Part shown: one piece after another, positions 50,797-56,692 of the stretch
Layout: every line of letters begins with the position of its first letter
How positions within the stretch are numbered: position 1 is the stretch's first letter
Translations under genes and position numbers: made by a program
Notes under the pieces: model-generated
Databases searched by the model: none
Told to the model about the DNA's origin: nothing
What the model saw: only the letters and a program-made list of their open reading frames with translations
Origin: Rhodococcoides trifolii
GTDB taxonomy: Bacteria > Actinomycetota > Actinomycetes > Mycobacteriales > Mycobacteriaceae
DNA: 56,692 nt
NCBI RefSeq assembly: GCF_014635345.1
Contig: NZ_BMCU01000009.1
Coordinates: 1-56,692, forward strand
Direction: 5' to 3'

Positions 50797-51408
50797 TTAC
50801 GTGGCGCTCGGATGGACCGCGGCGCGGTAACCGCGCTCGAGCACCCGAACAGTGGACTTCGGCGTCAGCACATCGACCGTTCCCGCGGGACGGGCGCAAC
50901 GTGCCGTGTACCCGGCCGGCGACCATTCCAGCAATTCCTCGCCCAGAACGAGATGGGCGAGACCGTCGACGACGACGAACGTGCCCGACGGGAGATTTGC
51001 CGCCGCGGCACGGAAGGTGAGTGGTGGCAGGGAGTCGCGGATTCGACGTTCGGTGGCCAGCTTTGCGTCCATAACCGGGGCACGGGGGGCTTGCGTCTCA
51101 GAAATTCGGTCGAAGAGGCGTTGGAACGTGCGGAACGCGGGACGGCGACACTCGGCACAGGGACGATGGCCTGCGGCGAGCGCCGTGGCTTCGTCGAGAA
51201 AGAAGAGTTCGGTCCAGCGGTTCGGCGCCATGATCGGCCGCCGCCGCTCTTTGAACTCGAGCGAACAGGTGATCCACGCTTGGTTTCGGCTGTAGCGCAC
51301 AATGTTTCGGTCCGAATCATGCAGCACACCGCGGTTGCCCATGATCGTTCCGCGACAATCGGATTCGACGATATCGCCGAACGGTGTCACCCGATTACGC
51401 AGCGGCAC
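50797..51408 (-). CDS. Uncharacterised protein with Ada-like CAEC segment
   Basis: 203 residues from GTG 51408, chosen because GAGGAG lies 7 nt upstream, inside the end of the preceding gene; a longer in-frame reading has no such site. FFLDEATALAAGHRPCAECRRPAF resembles the second zinc half-site of the Ada methyl-phosphotriester domain, but the first Cys pair is not visible. The C-terminal part contains GTFVVVDGLAHLVLGEELLEW. Four bp after the stop of the 51413 gene, so co-transcribed. Cytoplasmic, function unknown. Confidence 0.7.
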   Translation of the reverse strand: MPLRNRVTPFGDIVESDCRGTIMGNRGVLHDSDRNIVRYSRNQAWITCSLEFKERRRPIMAPNRWTELFFLDEATALAAGHRPCAECRRPAFRTFQRLFDRISETQAPRAPVMDAKLATERRIRDSLPPLTFRAAAANLPSGTFVVVDGLAHLVLGEELLEWSPAGYTARCARPAGTVDVLTPKSTVRVLERGYRAAVHPSAT

Positions 51409-51412
51409 AAGC

Positions 51413-52366
51413 TCACTCCTCGACGCGATACGCGAAGGCGTTGGCTCCGTCTGCGAGGTCCCAGTACGGATCCCGGCGCAGACCGCTCTCGAGGTTGCGG
51501 ACGACGCGTCCGAGGACCGACCGAACGGCGTCGTCGGCCAGATCGGCGCGAAGTGCGAGACCCACCCAGGTGCGGTCATGAATCAGCAAGGCGTGCAGAT
51601 CACCCGACAGTCCGGGATGGTGCGCCTGGAAGGGACGCATGGCGCCCGGCTCCATGTAGAACTCGGTGTCCGCGCCGGCGATGGGATGCACGTCGTAGGA
51701 GGCCAGAACGTCGCGCAACTCGTCGGTGTCCTTGCCCGCCGCGAGCGACCGGTCGATACCGGGCTCGGCGAAGACGCCGGTGCGCTTCATCTCCATGATG
51801 AGCAGACCCTCTTCGGCCGGGTCGAGAAGACCGAGATCGGCTCGTGTGGAACGCTTCAGCATTTCCAGCAGGTCGAGGGAGAACTGGCGCTCGCGGCGGG
51901 CCCGTTCGACGGCGATGATGGGAATTTCGGCCCGCCCGGCACGAGGAACCATCACCGACGGGTCGACGGAGAACAGCGCGGCGATCACGGGTCGAGTTCG
52001 GTGGCGTGCCACCAATTGCGTTTTCAGCGCGGTATTGACGAGGTTCACCTGCGCCGCGGAAATGCGCGTCCACGCACCGCCGATCTCCGGCGCGGAACTG
52101 CCCAGGTTCGGTTCGACGTATTCGGTATAGGTCTGATGGAACTGATGAAGGGTCACCAGCAATTCCTGGTACCGCTCGGTGACGTGGTCGCGCGCCCACG
52201 TCGGGTCCGGGGCGGTGCGGTCGCCATTGCGCGTGAATTGGCCGACGCGGGAGGTCGGTGGGCGATCGTTGCGGTTACGCACTGCGGACAGCAACGTGAA
52301 CGCGGCCCACACCGCGGCTACGGCTGCGATTGCCGCAACGACCAATGTCCACTTCTCCACAGTCAC
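51413..52366 (-). CDS. Membrane-anchored uncharacterised protein
   Basis: 317 residues from GTG 52366; GTG 52360 also possible. One N-terminal helix (WTLVVAAIAAVAAVWAAFTLL) then a soluble, helix-rich domain with HVTERYQELLVTLHQFHQTY and a charged FSLDLLEMLKRSTRADLGLL stretch. No enzyme motif seen. First gene of a two-gene operon with the CAEC protein; divergent from the Tat-exported glycosidase. Confidence 0.65.
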   Translation of the reverse strand: MTVEKWTLVVAAIAAVAAVWAAFTLLSAVRNRNDRPPTSRVGQFTRNGDRTAPDPTWARDHVTERYQELLVTLHQFHQTYTEYVEPNLGSSAPEIGGAWTRISAAQVNLVNTALKTQLVARHRTRPVIAALFSVDPSVMVPRAGRAEIPIIAVERARRERQFSLDLLEMLKRSTRADLGLLDPAEEGLLIMEMKRTGVFAEPGIDRSLAAGKDTDELRDVLASYDVHPIAGADTEFYMEPGAMRPFQAHHPGLSGDLHALLIHDRTWVGLALRADLADDAVRSVLGRVVRNLESGLRRDPYWDLADGANAFAYRVEE

Positions 52367-52518
52367 AGGTACAGGGTGCCTGATGTCGGCAACAAAGGCG
52401 ATGTCCTACGTCGAATTTCTTGTGCTGACGCCGGTCTTTGCGGCGGTATTTCCGTGACGAACACCAAAGACTTGTGTGCCTCCCCGAACCGGCCGCAATC
52501 GGACCGCACGATCTGCCC
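52367..52518. promoter_or_regulatory. Divergent intergenic region
   Basis: 152 bp between the membrane protein (minus) and the glycosidase (plus). No clear ribosome site precedes ATG 52519 and no operator is obvious. Confidence 0.3.
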
Positions 52519-53589
52519 ATGAAACAGAACTTCGATCGCCGAGCCTTCATCAGATATTCCGCCATAGCGGGAGTTGTCGCAGGCGGAGCAGCACTGGAAC
52601 CGACAATCGCCCACGCCGCACCCAATTACACCAACCCGCTCGGCGTCACGGCCGTGACGGTCAATACCAGTCCACCCACTCAGGCCACGATCGACAGGGA
52701 CTTCGCCGCCATTGCGGCCTCGGGGATCAGGTACGTGCGCATACCCATCCAGTGGACCAGCGTCGAGCCCTACCGGGGGTCACGCAATTGGGCCATTCCC
52801 AAGAACCTGGTCAACGCCGCCAATGCCAGAGGGCTCACCGTCCTCGGCTGTCTCACCTACGTGCCGTACTGGGCGCAGAATCCCGGCGTCACGAAAGGGC
52901 AGGGTGCTCCGGCCGCCGCGCGACTCGGCGACTGGGCGTCGTTCTGCACCGAGGCGACGAGGACCTTGCCCAGCGTCAAGTTCTGGGAGATATGGAACGA
53001 GCCCAACATCATCGCTTCCTGGGCCCCGACTCCCTCCGTGTCTGCATACACTGCACTTCTGAAGGCTTCCCACAGCGCACTGAAGAGTGTCAGTGCCTCG
53101 AACTTCGTGATCACCGCGGGGACCAGCCCCACCCTGACGGGGGGCGGGCAGTACAGTCCCGGCGACTTCATGAAGGGCATCTACTCTGCCGGAGGTAAGG
53201 GTTTCTTCGACGCAACCGCTTTTCACCCCTACAACGCTCAGGGCTATCTCTCGCAGGGCACGCAACCCTACGACTCCAAGATTCACATACAGAACATTCG
53301 CAGCTCCATGGTGGCCAACGGCGATACCGCAAAGCGGTTGTGGTCCACAGAATTCGGCCTGCCGTCGTTCAAGAGCGGCTCGTACAGTTTCACCGAAACG
53401 GATCAAGCAAACTGGACGAGGGATGCGATCGTCTACTTGCGCAGCCTGCCGTATTCCGGGCCCATGTTCTTGTTCGATTTCCGCGACACGGCAACCGGAA
53501 ACGGCGTCAGGGACGAAAACTTCGGGTTGTTGCGTTCGGACTATTCGCAAAAGCCCGTGTACGCGGTTGCTCGGTCACTGAACACTTGA
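52519..53589 (+). CDS. Tat-exported glycosidase (GH39/GH5-like, clan GH-A)
   Basis: 356 residues from ATG 52519. N-terminal FDRRAFIRYSAIAGVVAGG is a twin-arginine signal, cleaved near AHAA. TIM-barrel motifs: GIRYVRIPIQWTSVEP, FWEIWNEPN with acid/base Glu, and LWSTEFGLPSF with the likely nucleophile. The overall layout resembles PslG-type biofilm glycosidases. It probably hydrolyses or trims an EPS outside the cell. Confidence 0.85.
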   Translation: MKQNFDRRAFIRYSAIAGVVAGGAALEPTIAHAAPNYTNPLGVTAVTVNTSPPTQATIDRDFAAIAASGIRYVRIPIQWTSVEPYRGSRNWAIPKNLVNAANARGLTVLGCLTYVPYWAQNPGVTKGQGAPAAARLGDWASFCTEATRTLPSVKFWEIWNEPNIIASWAPTPSVSAYTALLKASHSALKSVSASNFVITAGTSPTLTGGGQYSPGDFMKGIYSAGGKGFFDATAFHPYNAQGYLSQGTQPYDSKIHIQNIRSSMVANGDTAKRLWSTEFGLPSFKSGSYSFTETDQANWTRDAIVYLRSLPYSGPMFLFDFRDTATGNGVRDENFGLLRSDYSQKPVYAVARSLNT

Positions 53590-53597
53590 TATTGCGG

Positions 53598-54536
53598 TCA
53601 TTCTGCCGACGTAGTCCTGGGACGGGGGAGCGAACGTGCCGTCGCGAATCCGGCGCGCAGGCGACCGGCCAGACGGTCCGCCTCGAGGTCGTTCCAGTTC
53701 CAGCGCACCACAACCCAACCGTGTTCGCGCAGACGATCCTCGCGCGCCTTCTCGTCGATCACCACGTCCGAGGGCGTTCTCGTTCCGTTGTCCGCGGCCA
53801 TGTACTTCACCAACCCGTCGAATTCGCCGATGACTCCCTCTTCTTCGTACGCGAAGTCGGTCCTCGCCAAGAAGAGGCCGAACTCGTCGAACAGTGTCAG
53901 TTGAAGGCTTGGCGCGGGGAAACCGTTGCGCTGTAGATAAACTCGACTCCGCGATTCGCCGACCGTTTCGCTGCGGGCGTCGATGAAAGCTATGGCGCGT
54001 GACGCGCGTACGGATCCGCGACCGCGCAACGAGTCGTAGATACTGTCGCGATCCGTTGCACCGAGTCGCAGTGCGGAATCGCCCACGCAGACCGCGAACT
54101 CGAACGATTCTGCTCTCGCGAGGTCGGCGACGGTCCTCGCCGCGGTGGTGACGGCTATACCGTCGACGATTGTGACGTCTGCATCCGTGAGAACGGACGG
54201 GTGCAGGTGGCGACGCGCGGTGCGCCGTCCGCCGGATCGATTGTTCGTGCTGAAGTGAACTCGCTCCAAATTTGGCTTCCACATATCGAAACCGTGAACG
54301 ACCGCAGCGGACTGATGGCTGACCACCGCAGCCGACGTAGTCTTGTCCGCCGCAGCTCGAACGGCGAGCAAATGCCGTGCTGTCGTGTCCAACCCGTCGT
54401 ACACGCTCGGCGGAACATACAGGCCGGGCTGCACCGTCACGATGCTGCGATTTCGCCTCGCTCGCCTGATCTCGGCGTCGCCGACACCGCGTGCGAGCAG
54501 TTCCGGTCGGCGAAGTAGCGGATCGTCGTGAGTCAT
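53598..54536 (-). CDS. AbiEi-antitoxin-like N-terminus with endonuclease-like C-terminus
   Basis: 312 residues. PLLRRPELLARGVGDAEIRR and VQPGLYVPPS at the N-terminus match the winged-helix domain annotated AbiEi_4 in many actinobacterial proteins. The C-terminal part (about 215-290), LARTDFAYEEEGVIGEFDG then REDRLREHGWVVVRW, resembles DUF559/Vsr-type restriction-endonuclease-like folds, with D, E and D positions suited to metal binding. No toxin partner lies next to it. Often found as a single gene; function unknown. Confidence 0.8.
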   Translation of the reverse strand: MTHDDPLLRRPELLARGVGDAEIRRARRNRSIVTVQPGLYVPPSVYDGLDTTARHLLAVRAAADKTTSAAVVSHQSAAVVHGFDMWKPNLERVHFSTNNRSGGRRTARRHLHPSVLTDADVTIVDGIAVTTAARTVADLARAESFEFAVCVGDSALRLGATDRDSIYDSLRGRGSVRASRAIAFIDARSETVGESRSRVYLQRNGFPAPSLQLTLFDEFGLFLARTDFAYEEEGVIGEFDGLVKYMAADNGTRTPSDVVIDEKAREDRLREHGWVVVRWNWNDLEADRLAGRLRAGFATARSLPRPRTTSAE

Positions 54537-55025
54537 GCCGATGATCGTGCAGGGGTTCGAGGTTTCCCCGCTGACCGTTATCCACAGGGGTGTGGATAGG
54601 GGCGGTTTTGCCTACCCAGCCTCGTGACCGCGCGCGGTTTTGTCTGTTCGCGCGCGCAATGGTGTGCGCGGTTGGGCGAACTGGCGCGCGGTTGGTCGCC
54701 GGGCTCACCGCTGGCGGGCCTCTGCCTCGTGACCGCGCGCGGTTTTGTCTGTTCGCGCGCGCAATGGTGTCCGCGGTTGGGCGAACGGGCGCGCGGTTGG
54801 TCGCCGGGCTCTTGCTGGCTACCCGAACCTCGTGACCGCGCTCGGTTTTGTCTGTTCGCGCGCGCAATGGTGTGCGCGGTTGGGCGGACGGGCGCGCGGT
54901 TGGTCGCCGGGCTCTCGTTGGCTACCCCAGCCTCGTGACCGCGCGCGGTTTGGCCTGTTCGCGCGCGCAATGGTGTGCGCGGTCAGGCGAACGGGCGCGC
55001 GGCAACGCCCGCACCGTGCCCGCAC
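54537..55025. other. Intergenic region dominated by tandem repeats
   Basis: 489 bp between two minus-strand genes. Except for the first 80 bp (promoter side of the 54536 gene), it consists of four repeat copies. Frames are open on both strands only because of the GC-rich repeats; they are not considered genes. Confidence 0.8.
54621..55025. repeat. Four-copy 103-105 bp GC-rich tandem repeat
   Basis: Units begin with CTCGTGACCGCGC at 54621, 54726, 54829 and 54932 (periods 105, 103, 103). Copies 1-3 are nearly identical over the first 90 bp and differ in a short variable end; copy 4 diverges after GGCGCGCGG. Each contains the palindrome ACCGCGCGCGGT (copy 3 with one change) and alternating CG runs. 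The unit length is not a multiple of three. Confidence 0.92.
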
Positions 55026-56150
55026 CTACGACGTGAACTCCTCCACGCGGTTCCTACCGTTGCTCTTCGCCCGGTACATCGCGATGTCTGCCGTGTGCAT
55101 TCCCACCGTCACCAAGTCGTAGCTCGTGAGGGTGCGGCGGTCGATGTCGGTCAACACCGCGATGCCGATGCTGGCGGTGACGGGCACGTCGTCCCCTTCG
55201 TCGCACAGCATCATGCGCACCGTGTCGGCCATGGCGTGAAACTTGCCGGGGTCGACGGGCAGAACGACGACGAACTCTTCGCCGCCGCGACGCGCCACCA
55301 CCGCCGGCTCGTCGAAGAACGCACCGAGTCGCCGGGCGGTCCGGATCAGAACGCGGTCCCCGGTGCGGTGACCGTGCTCGTCGTTGACCTTCTTGAAATG
55401 GTCCAGGTCCACGAGCATGAAGCCGATAGGGGATGCGGATTTGTCGATGAGGTGAGCAGCTTCGTACTGCAGTCCGCGAATGTTCTGCACCCCGGTCAGT
55501 GGATCGGTGTGCGCTTTGACGATCTGATTGCGCAGCGATTTGTCGAGAGCCTGCGACGATCCGTTCGTCAGGGCAACCGTGCCGTTGACCGCGAGGAAGA
55601 TGACAATGGCTCGTGGAATGGCACTGACCACGTCGTGCTCGCCCTGCTGCACACTCAGCACGGCGAACAGCACGATGATCGACGTGGTGAAGGCGACGTG
55701 GCCCACCAGGATGCGGCGGTCCGCGAAGTGCGCCACGTACGTACTGACCAGAGCGAACAGGACCGCTCCGGTCAGAGCGGCGCTGCGGCTGGAGAACGTG
55801 CACAGGACGATGGTGACGCCGGCGTCCGCGTAGACGGTGAACCACCCGACGACGCGTTCCTGTCCCGCGGGTCGGTCCCACCAGGAAAAGCCCTTGTTGG
55901 ACAACGAGACTGCGAACGCGACCGGAATGGTCGACAGGATGACGAGAACGGCGATGACCGTCGGAGCGCCGGATGCGGGACCGTCCTCGGACAACAGCGA
56001 GAACAACCCGGCCAGCCCGAACATGGGGACGAGGACGGCAATACTCAGACGTACTCGCGTCTGCATGGGAGTGGTGACCGACGAGACGTACGGGTCGACC
56101 GGGGCACGCCTTTTGTCGGCGTCTCCGGAACGGTACTTACGCGTGGCCAC
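55026..56150 (-). CDS. Membrane-bound GGDEF diguanylate cyclase
   Basis: 374 residues from GTG 56150; ATG at codon 29 is an alternative. Six or so membrane helices (about 35-195), then a GGDEF domain: AHTDPLTGVQNIRGL, MLVDLDHFKKVNDEHGH, and active-site RRGGEEFVVVLP. GGEEF is catalytically competent in this family. No RxxD inhibitory site is seen just upstream. It makes c-di-GMP, a biofilm/EPS signal, but no PilZ or EAL partner is visible in the window. Confidence 0.92.
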   Translation of the reverse strand: MATRKYRSGDADKRRAPVDPYVSSVTTPMQTRVRLSIAVLVPMFGLAGLFSLLSEDGPASGAPTVIAVLVILSTIPVAFAVSLSNKGFSWWDRPAGQERVVGWFTVYADAGVTIVLCTFSSRSAALTGAVLFALVSTYVAHFADRRILVGHVAFTTSIIVLFAVLSVQQGEHDVVSAIPRAIVIFLAVNGTVALTNGSSQALDKSLRNQIVKAHTDPLTGVQNIRGLQYEAAHLIDKSASPIGFMLVDLDHFKKVNDEHGHRTGDRVLIRTARRLGAFFDEPAVVARRGGEEFVVVLPVDPGKFHAMADTVRMMLCDEGDDVPVTASIGIAVLTDIDRRTLTSYDLVTVGMHTADIAMYRAKSNGRNRVEEFTS

Positions 56151-56188
56151 AGTGACCGCACGCTACCAATTGAGACAGGGGCGTGACG

Positions 56189-56539
56189 TCAGAACTGATT
56201 GCAGGTTGCGAACGCGTTTGCCGCCAGGCCGGCGCCGGGACCGTTGATGAACGAGGCGATGGAGTCGGCGATCCACGGCTGCGTGGTGAAGAGGAGTTGA
56301 CGCTGGAACGGCGGAGACGCCAGGAACGACGCGAATTGCCCGGCGATGGGCGAATTCGCCAGGGCGACCCCCTCTTCCGGGGACACCTCGTACGTGGCGG
56401 CCACGACCTGATTGAAGGAGCACGTCGAGTTGACGAGTGTGTCGAGAGGCAGCGCAGACGCGCTACCGGAACCGGCGACGACAGCCGCAGCAGCACAGGC
56501 TCCGACGATGGACATGCGTGCGGTGAGTCGAATTCCCAT
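56189..56539 (-). CDS. Hemophore-related secreted protein (Rv0203-like)
   Basis: 116 residues, ATG 56539 with AGGA upstream. Signal peptide ending SASALP, then LVNSTCSFNQVVAA, a helical middle (GQFASFLASPPFQRQLLF) and GLAANAFATCNQF; the two Cys positions and spacing fit the mycobacterial hemophore-related (heme-binding) family. Secreted. Its presence supports assignment to Mycobacteriales. Confidence 0.8.
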   Translation of the reverse strand: MGIRLTARMSIVGACAAAAVVAGSGSASALPLDTLVNSTCSFNQVVAATYEVSPEEGVALANSPIAGQFASFLASPPFQRQLLFTTQPWIADSIASFINGPGAGLAANAFATCNQF

Positions 56540-56628
56540 GCGGTGATCCTAATTCACGAAGCCGTGTCCCGCCGACGGCCGAAATTCGCGGCGGGCGAAG
56601 AAGGAGGCGAGCGGGCTACCCTCGGCGC

Positions 56629-56692
56629 ATGCGAGGAATCGTTTTGGCCGGTGGTTCGGGGACGCGGTTGCATCCGATCACGTTGGGGACGT
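56629..56692 (+). CDS. rmlA: Glucose-1-phosphate thymidylyltransferase, N-terminal start (partial)
   Basis: ATG 56629 opens 21 codons starting MRGIVLAGGSGTRLHPIT, the universal nucleotidyltransferase loop of RmlA (GGxGTRLxP). A GGAGG-like site lies farther upstream than usual. The window ends here. Same strand and family as the fragment at 1-150. Confidence 0.88.
   Translation, partial: MRGIVLAGGSGTRLHPITLGT

Noticed and set aside
50797..51408. Complete Ada-type DNA repair protein
   Set aside because: Only one CxxC half-site is visible and no methyltransferase or AraC domain is present.
53598..54536. Intact AbiE toxin-antitoxin pair
   Set aside because: No AbiEii nucleotidyltransferase toxin gene flanks the AbiEi-like gene; such single genes are common in actinobacteria.
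54621..55025. CRISPR array
   Set aside because: Units are contiguous 103-105 bp tandem copies with no unique spacers and no cas genes nearby.
54578..55122. Overlapping open frames on both strands in the repeat region
   Set aside because: They exist only because the GC-rich repeats lack stops; no ribosome sites, and peptides repeat in several frames since the unit is not a multiple of three.

Overview
The window is a high-GC actinobacterial chromosome segment, most likely from Rhodococcus or a close Nocardiaceae relative. This is inferred from the GC-rich coding, the mycobacterial-type DUF732 and hemophore-like secreted proteins, the ATGA/GTGA-coupled operons and the gene content; no rRNA or marker gene is present to fix the species. 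Almost the whole window is an exopolysaccharide (EPS) and cell-surface locus. Both ends lie inside rmlA-type genes on the plus strand (C-terminus at 1-150, N-terminus from 56629).

Layout. 341-2813 (minus) is an AT-richer block: GT4, hexapeptide acyltransferase and WecG/TagA-type transferase. 3727-8382 holds a large membrane O-acyltransferase with a fused SGNH domain and two convergent GT4 genes. 8600-12765 (plus) is a coupled operon: 28-residue peptide, Wzy-like polymerase, GT2, hexapeptide acyltransferase, GT4; a minus-strand acetyltransferase converges on it. 13673-15646 is the first of three paralogous secreted repeat proteins. 15883-17870 (minus) makes GDP-L-fucose (fcl, gmd). 18189-22617 has the initiating phosphoglycosyltransferase, then two secreted SGNH hydrolases flanking an acyltransferase-3 membrane protein. 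22745-31810 is a surface/secretome island: a secreted metzincin-like protein, the second and third repeat proteins in tandem, and an unrelated secreted protein with three internal Cys-pair repeats.

32785-40184 is a seven-gene, mostly overlapping EPS operon: GumI-like GT, Wzx flippase, pyruvyltransferase, Wzy-like polymerase, WecG/TagA GT, GT2, second pyruvyltransferase. 40264-44405 is housekeeping or unknown: an ArsR/SRPBCC pair with operator-like palindromes, a TIGR03086 protein, a small Rho_N-like protein and a 746-residue protein with an LNPQPLPP motif. 44423-49498 has a GH26-like lipoprotein divergent from a BcsA-like synthase, a GT39-like GT-C protein and a polyprenyl-phosphate mannose synthase-like GT2. 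The rest carries a 44-residue membrane protein, a possible SOS-controlled small gene, DUF732, a Tat-exported glycosidase, an AbiEi-like/endonuclease-like gene, a four-copy 103-105 bp repeat, a GGDEF protein and a hemophore-like protein.

Together the genes suggest a Wzx/Wzy-type, fucose-containing EPS decorated with acyl and pyruvyl groups. No Wzc-type co-polymerase/kinase or exporter is seen here. The least explained material is the set of three paralogous beta-solenoid-like secreted proteins with similar upstream regions, next to a secreted protease and a triple-repeat protein: a candidate undescribed extracellular matrix or surface-fibre system.
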